Assembly (NCBI GenBank): GCA_041391665.1
Contig: JAWKNO010000003.1
Location: 372,001-436,000, forward strand
Direction of reading: 5' to 3'
Length of the DNA stretch: 64,000 nt
DNA from: Bacteroidia bacterium
GTDB taxonomy: Bacteria > Bacteroidota > Bacteroidia > J057
Shown: piece by piece, positions 18,003 through 26,207 of the stretch
Numbering within the stretch: the first letter of the stretch is position 1
Layout: each line of letters begins with the position of its first letter
Made by a program: the position numbers and the translations under genes
The notes under the pieces: model-generated
The model's input: only the letters and a program-made list of their open reading frames with translations
What the model was told of the DNA's origin: nothing
Database searches by the model: none

Positions 18003-20396
18003 ATGCGAAAACTACTGCTCTTCCTGGTCGGGATATACCCGGGCTGGACTACGCTTTCCGCTCAGACCATGATTCTCCACCCATCTATCGAAACGATGGG
18101 GGTGGAGGTTACCCTGCCGGCAGGCTATGACAATGATCGCTCCTCAAAATGTCTGATTTACTATAAACCCGCAGGCAGTGCACAGTGGCTGGAAGGATTA
18201 CCCGCCGACCGCATCAATTTTGCCGGGCAGGACGAATTTCGCGGCAGCCTCTTTAATCTGGATGCAGCGACCCCTTACGAGGTGCAGGTTACCCTTCAGG
18301 ATTCAATCCCTGTAATCAGCAGCCAGTCTCTGCCGGTGCAGACTATTTCCACCCGAAGTGAAATCACCATCACCCCCATGGGAAACATCAAATGGGTAAG
18401 CCCGGTAGGAACTGCAAATGCAGCTTATTCGCAAACAGACCCGGGGAATATTGCCGCACTGTTTGCCGAAGGGATTAGTTGTGGAACAACAATCATGGTT
18501 ATGGACGGAATCTATGATGTCGAAGGATTGCAACTGACGATTTCGGAAAATTGCACAGAAAACACACCGATCATCCTCATGGCCGCTCCGGGCGCAAGAC
18601 CCGTATTTGATGGCGCCTATCGCACCAAACTCGAATTTGCCCAGTTGCCGACAGATGCAAAAATGTTTTATGCCGAATTACCCATTGGCACAGGCTATAC
18701 CAACCTGTGTATCGTGGATTCTGTCATGTTATACCCCTACCCCTCCGTCTCCCCCAACAACCTTGTGGGAAACTACAGCCTTTCTGCGCTTGACTTCAAC
18801 TACGACGGTTTTGTCAGGGATCAAAGTCTGATATACATTAAAACCGCGGAAGGCACCAATCCCAACAATGTATCAGTCACGATCTCCAAAGGATTCAGGT
18901 TTTTGACGGTATATGGCGGCGGTAAAAATGCCTGGCTTCGCATCAAGGGACTTACCATTAAAAACTACTGCAATGCCTATGTAAACGGTGCGACAGTTTT
19001 TACTGCTATGGGACTCGACATCCGCGCTGCCAGTCAGATTGTCATTGACAGTTGCGTCTTTGCCTACAACAATACCCCTATGTATTTCACAGGCAAAAGC
19101 AATTTTCTCACCATACAGAACTGTAGATTTGAAGACCAGACCGGGCTATGGAGTCATGGGATGATCAAAAAAAGCGTCTCGGATCAGACCTTTTTTGTGC
19201 CTACTTCCCTGGGCAGACAACTCGAAAATGCAGCCATAGTCATTGCTCCCGGCTGGCCTACAGAAGGGATTATCATCAAAAACAACCATTTTTCAGGTAT
19301 AAATAGCGGCATTATCAGTAACGGAGTAGCCAGCATTCCGAGTGAGGTAGATATTTATGAGAATACATTCGTCCAAAACTTTGATGCCATAGAAACAGAC
19401 GGAGACTGGTGCAACCTGAGAGTATGGAAAAACCAGATTTCCCGCTGTCTGGCAGGTTTTTCAAATGCACCACCGGAGATCGGCCCCCGATATTTTTACA
19501 GGAATACAGTCTACGATATCATCAGCAGGCAGAACGTACAGAATGACCCTTATTATGTCGGCTGTGCGCCACCGACCACCTATTTTTCGCAGGGGCTGGG
19601 AATAAAAACCAATTTTGGCGGATCGATCAATCCCAACCCTTCAGCGATGTATTTTATTAACAATACTTTCCATACCGCTGATGCACTGGGTTTTATGATG
19701 TACCAGTGGGATTCTGAATGGAAGAAGCTGTACAGTATCAACAATATTTTTTATTCCTCCGGGGACAACCTGTTTTTTCAGACCAACGCGCTCAACAATC
19801 CAGACTACCAGTTTCGCTCAGACCATGACAATTATTATATCAATGGCAATAAACCCATCTGGACTTATAAAGAAGAGCACGGACAATACGACTGCCATTA
19901 TATCCTGAAAACGATTGATCTTGATCCGGAAATATCTGCAATCACCGGCAGCCCGAAGGTATCGTTTAATATTTCGTACCAGAAAGATCCTGAATTTATC
20001 TCAGCAGCCAACGGCAACTTTAACCTGAAGCCTTATAGTCCGGTAATTGATGCGGGAGTAGCGGTGAAAGGCTTTTACGATTTTGAAGGCCCCAGGCCCG
20101 ACCTGGGGGCGTGGGAGTATCCCTATGCAAGCAGCATTCATGCTGACCAGCAAAGAGTTTCACTGAATATTTACCCCAATCCCTCTGAAGGACCATTTTT
20201 TCTGGAGACAGAATATACGTTGGAGTCAGTACGTGTTTACAATTCGTTGGGGCAGGAAGTGCGTGTGATGACAGAAATTTTGCCCGGCAGACAGAAGGCC
20301 GAGATCACCGTCATGGATCAGGCAGGTGTGTTTTACATCGTGGCAGAAACCAGTAGTGGGCCCATTTCGGGGAAAGTTGTGGTAGTAGATAAATAA
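18003..20396 (+). CDS. Secreted parallel beta-helix protein with T9SS sorting domain
   Basis: About 797 residues. A signal peptide (RKLLLFLVGIYPGWTTLSA) is followed by an Ig/fibronectin-like segment and a long right-handed parallel beta-helix (about residues 130-690). The helix has repeated short strands such as RIKGLTIKNYCNAYVNG, IVIDSCVFAYNN and ITIQNCRF-like rungs. The C-terminus is a type IX secretion sorting domain (NIYPNPSEG ... VRVYNSLGQEVR). Beta-helix proteins of this kind are often polysaccharide lyases or adhesins, but I see no catalytic signature to choose. The frame is open 13 codons earlier; the chosen ATG begins the signal peptide. Confidence 0.85.
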   Translation: MRKLLLFLVGIYPGWTTLSAQTMILHPSIETMGVEVTLPAGYDNDRSSKCLIYYKPAGSAQWLEGLPADRINFAGQDEFRGSLFNLDAATPYEVQVTLQDSIPVISSQSLPVQTISTRSEITITPMGNIKWVSPVGTANAAYSQTDPGNIAALFAEGISCGTTIMVMDGIYDVEGLQLTISENCTENTPIILMAAPGARPVFDGAYRTKLEFAQLPTDAKMFYAELPIGTGYTNLCIVDSVMLYPYPSVSPNNLVGNYSLSALDFNYDGFVRDQSLIYIKTAEGTNPNNVSVTISKGFRFLTVYGGGKNAWLRIKGLTIKNYCNAYVNGATVFTAMGLDIRAASQIVIDSCVFAYNNTPMYFTGKSNFLTIQNCRFEDQTGLWSHGMIKKSVSDQTFFVPTSLGRQLENAAIVIAPGWPTEGIIIKNNHFSGINSGIISNGVASIPSEVDIYENTFVQNFDAIETDGDWCNLRVWKNQISRCLAGFSNAPPEIGPRYFYRNTVYDIISRQNVQNDPYYVGCAPPTTYFSQGLGIKTNFGGSINPNPSAMYFINNTFHTADALGFMMYQWDSEWKKLYSINNIFYSSGDNLFFQTNALNNPDYQFRSDHDNYYINGNKPIWTYKEEHGQYDCHYILKTIDLDPEISAITGSPKVSFNISYQKDPEFISAANGNFNLKPYSPVIDAGVAVKGFYDFEGPRPDLGAWEYPYASSIHADQQRVSLNIYPNPSEGPFFLETEYTLESVRVYNSLGQEVRVMTEILPGRQKAEITVMDQAGVFYIVAETSSGPISGKVVVVDK

Positions 20397-20437
20397 TAGA
20401 GTGTTTATATTTATCATCTGAATAACCCCCTACACAT

Positions 20438-21457
20438 ATGCACGCAGGCAAAAATTTTTCACTCCAACAAGTCCTGATCTGGACGCGAAGAGATATCCTC
20501 CTTTTCACAATCATCGCAGCTTTTCCGACATTTCTTTACCAAATTCTGGGATGGAAATGGCTGTCTATCCCCTGGTTGCCGATTGCACTCATTGGTACAG
20601 CCGTGGCCTTTCTGATCGGCTTTAAAAACAACGCTTCTTACGACCGGCTTTGGGAAGCCCGGCAAATCTGGGGAGCGATCGTCAATTCCAGCCGCACGTG
20701 GGGCATTTTGGTAAAAGATTTTATTACCAACAGACACGCGACAATCCCGGTCGGAGACGAAGAGCTTCACCAACTGCACACCCAACTCATCTATCGCCAT
20801 ATTGCATGGCTTACCGCGCTGCGTTTTCAGTTGCGGCAACCCCGAACATGGGAACACCAGGAAAAAAACTACAACAAAGAATACAGAAAAAGATTCCCTG
20901 TTCCGGAATATGAAACCAGTTTTGAAGATGAACTCACCGCTTTTCTGCCCGAAACGGAAAAGCAGTCTGTACTAAAGAAAAAAAATACAGCTACCCAGAT
21001 CATTGGGCTTCAGTCAGCGCATCTCCGAAAACTTTTAGACCAGGGATTAATCGAAGATTTCCGTCATATGGAGCTGGCAAACCTGCTTGCATCATTTTAC
21101 GACCAGCAGGGAAAATGTGAAAGAATCAAAAACTTCCCCTACCCCCGCCAGTTTGCCACGGTAAACCTGTTTTTTGTGCGGCTATTTATTATCCTCGTTC
21201 CGTTGGGGATGTTACAGGAATTTGAAAAACTAGGAGAAAATTTCGTTTGGCTCACCATTCCTTTCAGCGTGCTGGTTTCATGGGTATTTAATACCATGGA
21301 AAAAATCGGGGAAGCCACCGAAAACCCCTTTGAAGGCGGAGCCAATGACATCCCCATGACTGCGCTGACACGCACGATAGAAATCGATCTGCGCGAGATG
21401 CTCGACGAGACCGAAATACCTCCGGCGCTTCAGCCTGTAAACAATATCCTGATGTAA
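20438..21457 (+). CDS. Bestrophin-family channel (UPF0187)
   Basis: 339 residues of the bacterial bestrophin family, which form pentameric ion channels in the inner membrane. The N-terminal signatures are visible: a first hydrophobic stretch (ILLFTIIAAFPTFLYQIL), PIALIGTAVAFLIGFKNNASYDRLWEAR split by a short turn, and WGAIVNSSRTW. TM segments return near residues 245-290, followed by GEATENPFEGGANDIPM, the conserved acidic region. The ion carried cannot be told from sequence. It stands alone, ending three bases before the convergent oxidoreductase gene. Confidence 0.88.
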   Translation: MHAGKNFSLQQVLIWTRRDILLFTIIAAFPTFLYQILGWKWLSIPWLPIALIGTAVAFLIGFKNNASYDRLWEARQIWGAIVNSSRTWGILVKDFITNRHATIPVGDEELHQLHTQLIYRHIAWLTALRFQLRQPRTWEHQEKNYNKEYRKRFPVPEYETSFEDELTAFLPETEKQSVLKKKNTATQIIGLQSAHLRKLLDQGLIEDFRHMELANLLASFYDQQGKCERIKNFPYPRQFATVNLFFVRLFIILVPLGMLQEFEKLGENFVWLTIPFSVLVSWVFNTMEKIGEATENPFEGGANDIPMTALTRTIEIDLREMLDETEIPPALQPVNNILM

Positions 21458-21460
21458 ACC

Positions 21461-22561
21461 TCAGATGGTAACTCTTGCTCCGGCCGCGGCAGAGCGGTAT
21501 ATGGCTTCCACCACTCTGATATCAGCGAGGCCTTCTTCGCCGGGTGCAATTACTTCCGTATTGTTTTTGATTGCCATTGCGTCGTCATCCATCTGGTGTG
21601 CCTGCTGATTGGGCAGGGTAGCGTTGAGGATAATCCCTTTGCTGGTCTGGCCTTTAATGCCACTGTATCCCTGAAAAGGCACAAGTTCGTACCAGCCTTT
21701 GGCGCAATCGACGTGCAATGTATTCATACTCATACCCAGACTGGTTTTGCAGTTGGCGATGGCTCCACTGGGAAATTCAAGCTGAAAGATCGTTGTCTCA
21801 TCTACCTCGTGATAAATATCTTTGCGGGTATTTTCGTGTCGGGCCGTGACGGCAATGGGTTCTTCGCTGGTAGCGTAGCGGGCTGCGTTCAGCGGGTACA
21901 CGCCCATATCGTACATAGAGCCGCCACCGAGTGCTTTGATCTGTTTCCAGTGACCGCTGCGCCCGTCAAAGTAACCCGCCTCGGCGACGAGTTTGATGAT
22001 TTTCCCGTAGGATTTTTTCTTGCCATAGCCGATAATGGTCTGCGTATTGGGCTCGTGCTGAAGTCGGTAGCCGATGCTGAGTTTGACTTTATTTTTGTTG
22101 CATGCATCGATCATCGACTGGCATTTTTCCACAGAGATTTCCATCGGTTTTTCGCACCAGACGTGTTTGCCGGCATTGGCCGCGATGATTGCATATTTTG
22201 CATGGAGAGCCGGCGGTAAGACGATATAGACAATATCAATATCGGGGTTATTGGCCACCTCATGCATATTTTCGTAGTTGTAGATATTTTTGTCGGCGAT
22301 GCCGTACTTTTCCTGCCAGACGGGGATTTTGTCAGGGCTGCCGGTTACGATGCCTTTCAGCTCGACTTGTTGGGTCATCTGAAGGGCAGGCGCAAGGATT
22401 GAAGTGCTGTAGTAACCCAATCCCACCAATGCTACCCCCAGCTTTTCTTTTTCATTTTTCCGGAGAATATGAGGAAAAGCTGAAGAAGCAGCCAATGTGC
22501 CGAGGGTAGCCATTCCGGCAGTTTTGATAAAAGTTCTTCGGTTTGTAAGAATTCTGTTCAT
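21461..22561 (-). CDS. Tat-exported Gfo/Idh/MocA family oxidoreductase
   Basis: 366 residues. A twin-arginine signal (NRRTFIKTAGMATLGTLAASSAF) precedes an NAD(P)-binding Rossmann domain (GVALVGLGYYSTSI). The family motif CEKPMEISVEKC lies near residue 135, and the C-terminal alpha/beta domain contains GGGSMYDMGVYPLNAARY. Members oxidise or reduce sugars or their derivatives. The Tat signal implies a folded periplasmic enzyme with its cofactor tightly bound. It is followed by other minus-strand sugar genes upstream (SMP-30) and may act on the same aldonolactone pathway. Confidence 0.9.
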   Translation of the reverse strand: MNRILTNRRTFIKTAGMATLGTLAASSAFPHILRKNEKEKLGVALVGLGYYSTSILAPALQMTQQVELKGIVTGSPDKIPVWQEKYGIADKNIYNYENMHEVANNPDIDIVYIVLPPALHAKYAIIAANAGKHVWCEKPMEISVEKCQSMIDACNKNKVKLSIGYRLQHEPNTQTIIGYGKKKSYGKIIKLVAEAGYFDGRSGHWKQIKALGGGSMYDMGVYPLNAARYATSEEPIAVTARHENTRKDIYHEVDETTIFQLEFPSGAIANCKTSLGMSMNTLHVDCAKGWYELVPFQGYSGIKGQTSKGIILNATLPNQQAHQMDDDAMAIKNNTEVIAPGEEGLADIRVVEAIYRSAAAGARVTI

Positions 22562-22591
22562 GATAGTTATGTTTGAGGATACGGAATAAAG

Positions 22592-23503
22592 TTAACGAAC
22601 GCCTTTGACTTTCATGTTCAGGGTGTACAGCGATTTGGATGCGGTGATAAAAAGTGTCTTTTGCTTCTTGCCACCAAAGCAGACATTTGCCGTCCACCTT
22701 TCGTCCACATCTATCTGAGCGATTTTTTCCCCTGCGGAACTAAACACACTTACCCCTTTGCCGGTCAGATATACATTGCCTTTATGGTCGATGGTCATCC
22801 CGTCGGAGCCGAGTTCGGTAAAGAGGGTTTTATCGGTCAGTGTTCCATCAGAATTGATAGTAAACGACCAGGTTTTGCCGGCGTTGATGTCGGCGACATA
22901 GAGTTTGTTTCCATCAGGTGTTCCGACGATTCCGTTGGGCCGCACAAAGTCAGTGGCAGCCACCACCAATTTTTGTCCGTCAGGGGAAAGATAATAGACA
23001 TTTTCCGCCTCGATTTCCTTTTCGGTGCGATTCCAGTAAGGGCGTTTGTAGAAGGGGTCAGTAAAGTAAATGCCTCCTTTAGGATCTACCCAAAGATCAT
23101 TGGGGCCGTTGAGTTTTTTTCCTTCAAAATCCTGGACCAGCACAGTTACCTGTTGGTCACCGGCAATTTTCCAGATTTGATTTTCAAGGTCGGCACAGGC
23201 GAGGAGGTTGCCATCATTGTCGAAATACAACCCGTTGGCTCTGCCGGCCTTTTCCATATAAACGGAGATTGTGCCGTCAACTGCCCGTTTGATGATGCGG
23301 TCGTTGGGCTGGTCGGTAAAATACACATTTCCCTGCGGATCAACTGCGGGGCCTTCGGTAAAGCTATAGTCAGTAGCTTCGCGGATAAGTGTTGCGCCTT
23401 TGGCGATGAGCTTGTTTTTGCCATCCTGTTGACCGTGGAGAGCAGAAAAACAGGCAAAAATGCTTATAAGTAAGACACATGTGGAGAGGAAAGGAGTTTT
23501 CAT
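22592..23503 (-). CDS. SMP-30/gluconolactonase-like secreted lactonase
   Basis: 303 residues with a signal peptide (FLSTCVLLISIFACFSALHGQ) and the six-bladed propeller of the SMP-30/gluconolactonase/LRE family. Metal-ligand regions are recognisable: FTEGPAVDPQGNVYFTD, LNGPNDLWVDPKGGIYFTDP and LYVADINAGK. It probably hydrolyses a sugar lactone outside the cytoplasm. Its place just upstream of a Tat-exported Gfo/Idh/MocA dehydrogenase suggests oxidation to a lactone followed by ring opening. The gap to that gene is 30 bases, fitting an operon. Confidence 0.88.
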   Translation of the reverse strand: MKTPFLSTCVLLISIFACFSALHGQQDGKNKLIAKGATLIREATDYSFTEGPAVDPQGNVYFTDQPNDRIIKRAVDGTISVYMEKAGRANGLYFDNDGNLLACADLENQIWKIAGDQQVTVLVQDFEGKKLNGPNDLWVDPKGGIYFTDPFYKRPYWNRTEKEIEAENVYYLSPDGQKLVVAATDFVRPNGIVGTPDGNKLYVADINAGKTWSFTINSDGTLTDKTLFTELGSDGMTIDHKGNVYLTGKGVSVFSSAGEKIAQIDVDERWTANVCFGGKKQKTLFITASKSLYTLNMKVKGVR

Positions 23504-23507
23504 TCTG

Positions 23508-24215
23508 TTATGGATTAGATTTCACTGAAAATATAAAACCTTTTCCGTGAACATTTTCAATATTGATACGGGGATCGCCGGAGAGGTATTTTCTAAGTTT
23601 GGAGATAAACACGTCCATGCTTTTACGGTTAAAGTAATCAGATTTTCCCCAGATCGTGGTAAGAATTTCTTTGCGGTCGCAGAGCATTCCCTCATTTTTT
23701 ACCAGAAACTGCAGGAGTTCGTTTTCACGGGTGGTGAGCCGGACGACCGTGTCGTCGAGGGTCAGTTCCTGGTTTTTGAAATGATACGCATAGTTGCCGA
23801 GCATAACCGGCTGGTCATCCTCGCGTGATGGTGGATGCTGCGCCTGCAAGCCGGTACGGCGAAGGATCAGTTTGATACGGAGCAGCAGTTCTTCCTCATC
23901 TACAGGTTTTTTGATATAATCTTCAGCACCGAGGGAAAGACCTTTGATCACATCGATTTTCATGGATCTGGCTGTGAGGAAGAGGAAAGGAAGTTGCGGT
24001 TTATTTTTTTTGATTTCAACGGCCAGGGTATAGCCATCCATTTCGGGCATCATGACATCGAGGATGCAGAGGTCGTAATGGTTTTGGAGAATAAGCTCAA
24101 AGCCTTTGCGGCCATTGTCGGCCCATTCTACAGTATAGTCTTTGATTTTGAGATATTCGGAAAGTAAATATCCCAGAGACGCATCATCTTCGATCAATAA
24201 TATTTTTCCCTCCAT
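23508..24215 (-). CDS. OmpR-family response regulator
   Basis: 235 residues. The receiver domain has the acidic pocket IEDD, the phospho-acceptor Asp53 in CILDVMMPEMDGY, the TAR switch segment and KKPVDEEEL. The C-terminal winged helix is of the OmpR/PhoB type (TTRENELLQFLVKNEG, RKSMDVFISKLRKYL). The partner sensor kinase lies upstream on the same strand but is separated from it by the inserted mini-dinD cassette. Before that insertion the distance between the two genes would have been about 120 bases. Target genes are unknown; the outer membrane protein gene divergent from the kinase is a candidate. Confidence 0.93.
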   Translation of the reverse strand: MEGKILLIEDDASLGYLLSEYLKIKDYTVEWADNGRKGFELILQNHYDLCILDVMMPEMDGYTLAVEIKKNKPQLPFLFLTARSMKIDVIKGLSLGAEDYIKKPVDEEELLLRIKLILRRTGLQAQHPPSREDDQPVMLGNYAYHFKNQELTLDDTVVRLTTRENELLQFLVKNEGMLCDRKEILTTIWGKSDYFNRKSMDVFISKLRKYLSGDPRINIENVHGKGFIFSVKSNP

Positions 24216-24345
24216 AACAAAAACCTTTCCTCAGCAATATAAGGAAATGAAGGGGATGTTGGCTTTCCCTCCTCTAATCTTTTTCCTCACGATATGCCCT
24301 GATATTCCGCATCTGCCGGAAAGATTATCACCCCACCCTAAGCCA

Positions 24346-24384
24346 ACCCCACCGCCACCGTAATCGTCGCTCCTTTGCCGGGCT
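24346..24384 (-). repeat. 39-bp direct repeat, copy A: second copy of the sensor-kinase 3' end
   Basis: Matches copy B (inside the end of the kinase gene) at 38 of 39 bases; the one difference is C at 24370 against T at 24884. Read in the kinase frame on the minus strand this copy gives GATITVAVGLA and then a TAG at 24338-24340. It therefore looks like the original end of the kinase gene, now detached. The last two bases of the repeat form part of the mini-dinD stop codon. Confidence 0.9.
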
Positions 24385-24790
24385 ATTTTTTATCTTTCTT
24401 AATATCCTTTAAAATTTTTTTCTCTGTACTTTCAATTCTTCGCTGAACTTTCTTTACATCTTCTGCAGCGGGGAGGTTCTCGGGATTGACCCCTCTCCTG
24501 AGTAAGATGCTGCGAACCTCTTTATTATTGTCAATATGTTCTTTTGGTATCCTGTCAGTACCACTTCCAATTCTGACCATTTTGGTGATCCCAACGAAAT
24601 GGTCAGGGATAGACTCGCCAGAATTCTCGCATGATTTTGAAGCTTTATTCACCGTATTGAGGAAGTTTCTCCAATCTTTATACACCAGTATCTCCTGCAT
24701 TTCCCTTGCGCTCCAGCATTCAAGGCCCTCCAAATCATAACAGGCTTCCTCAAATTTTTTAAATAATTCCGCTATTAATTCCTTCTTCAT
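24383..24790 (-). pseudogene. Miniature DinD-like protein with internal deletion
   Basis: 135 residues resembling DinD (DNA-damage-inducible protein D). Residues 1-80 match the family's N-terminal part (ELIAELFKKFEEACYDLEGLECWSARE is split around the WSAR motif; then DWRNFLN, DHF, MVRIGSG). Residues 82-135 match its extreme C-terminus (NNKEVR, LPAAEDVKKVQRR, ESTEKKIL). Full-length members are about 270-280 residues, so roughly 140 central residues are missing, in frame. It may be a relic or a functional short form. The ATG is the family start; the frame is open further upstream only because it runs through the kinase 3' end in another phase. It lies between a kinase and its regulator. Confidence 0.75.
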
Positions 24791-24848
24791 TTTTGTGCTT
24801 ATAAATAAATTGTGTTCCCGAAATATTTTACAATCTAATCTACAAAAA

Positions 24849-26114
24849 TTATTCAAAATACCCCACCGCCACCGTAATCGTCGTTCCTTTGCCGGGCTGG
24901 CTTTGTACGTCAATAGTGCCTTTGTGCGCACGAATGACATGTTTGACATAACTCAGTCCCAGGCCAAATCCCTTGACCTGATGGAGATTTTCTTTTTCTG
25001 GTACGCGGTAAAATTTGTCAAATATCTGGCCGATGACTTTTTCGTCCATACCTATGCCTTTGTCAGAGATGGAAATGACGAGTTTGTGCTTCTCATTTCT
25101 AACCTCAAAACTGATTTCCGGAGCGCTTCTGCTGTATTTGGTCGCATTATCCATGATATTATCCAGGGCATTGATAAAGTGGCTTTCATCTGCCATGATC
25201 CATTGGTTTTGTGTTTCAATTTTGGAGATAAATACACCTCCACTCATCTCGGTTTTTGTTTTCCACGTTTGGGCAAATTCTTCCATCAACGGCTGCATAT
25301 CCGTTTTTTGAAGTTGGATTACCTGCTGGTTGTTTTCCAGAAATGCCAGGCTGAGCACTTTGTCTATATGCGTTTTTAATTTTTCGTTGTCTTTGCGGAT
25401 CATACCCACAAGTTTGAGCAAATCGCCGTCGTTTGTTTTGGATTCCAATAGTTTAGTAGCCAGTCCAATCGAAAATACGGGGGTCTTTAGTTCGTGTGTG
25501 AGATTATTGATAAAATCGTGGGTTACGGAATTGATATTGCCCTGCCAATAGAGATTGCGGATCAGCCAGGCCGAACTGACGATAATCAATATGAGGAAAA
25601 TGAATGAAGGAATGGTCAGTACATTTAATTGTCGCAGCAGGTAGAGCGAGGGTTGGGTGATCTGGATATGAAGGAAATAGTGGTTGTGTGAAAAGGCGCT
25701 CAAATAGCCGTCAATCGCAGTTTTGTAGGTAAATCGCTGATCATTGGATTTATAACCTGTGGAACGTAAAAATACCCGGTTATTGGCGTCTGTGAGTTGA
25801 TATTCGAAGTCGGCTTTTATTCCATTGATATCGAGATAATAACGCAAATAGTCGCCCAAAAAATAAGTAGCTGCATCCCGGAGACTGTCAACCGAAAGGG
25901 TAAAGTAAGTTGTATCCGCCGCAATAGCCGAGTTGAGAAGATAGGTCAGGCTGTTTTCTGTCACCAGATCCTGCTCAAGCACGTGAAGGGTGGTAGCCAT
26001 TTTTTCATCAAATCTGATTTCTGCAAGCGAAAGGCTAATCCGAAGCAGCCGGTATTGGAAGATACCCAGTCCGACCAGACTGGCAAAAAGAATAAAAACA
26101 ATGATATTTCTCAT
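24849..26114 (-). CDS. Two-component sensor histidine kinase
   Basis: 421 residues. TM1 (about 4-26) and TM2 (about 166-188) flank a periplasmic sensor region of about 140 residues with no recognised domain. There is no HAMP domain. HisKA contains LTHELKTP with His207 as phospho-acceptor. The ATPase domain has the N box NIMDNATKYS, DKGIGMDEK and GFGLGLSYVKHV. The last codons (YFE and stop) come from inserted DNA: before the insertion the protein probably ended in GLA. It is transcribed towards the response regulator, now with a mini-dinD cassette between them. Confidence 0.92.
   Translation of the reverse strand: MRNIIVFILFASLVGLGIFQYRLLRISLSLAEIRFDEKMATTLHVLEQDLVTENSLTYLLNSAIAADTTYFTLSVDSLRDAATYFLGDYLRYYLDINGIKADFEYQLTDANNRVFLRSTGYKSNDQRFTYKTAIDGYLSAFSHNHYFLHIQITQPSLYLLRQLNVLTIPSFIFLILIIVSSAWLIRNLYWQGNINSVTHDFINNLTHELKTPVFSIGLATKLLESKTNDGDLLKLVGMIRKDNEKLKTHIDKVLSLAFLENNQQVIQLQKTDMQPLMEEFAQTWKTKTEMSGGVFISKIETQNQWIMADESHFINALDNIMDNATKYSRSAPEISFEVRNEKHKLVISISDKGIGMDEKVIGQIFDKFYRVPEKENLHQVKGFGLGLSYVKHVIRAHKGTIDVQSQPGKGTTITVAVGYFE
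24860..24898 (-). repeat. 39-bp direct repeat, copy B: within the sensor-kinase 3' end
   Basis: This copy encodes the kinase C-terminal residues from near PGKG to VAVG on the minus strand. It matches copy A at 38 of 39 bases. The two copies bracket the mini-dinD and its leader; the repeat plus insert is 514 bases long. Confidence 0.9.
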
Positions 26115-26207
26115 GTTGAGACAGACATTAACTTTTCATTAGCCAATTTAAACAATCGTTAACCCAACTGCTCAAATTCATTGTTTAGGTTTGTCTAAAA
26201 ATCAACA

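Noticed and set aside
22661..23473. 270-codon open frame opposite the SMP-30 gene
   Set aside because: Antisense shadow; the minus-strand gene has a signal peptide and metal-site motifs.
24791..24949. 53-codon upstream extension of the mini-dinD frame
   Set aside because: It reads the kinase 3' end out of phase; the DinD family start MKKELIAEL is downstream.
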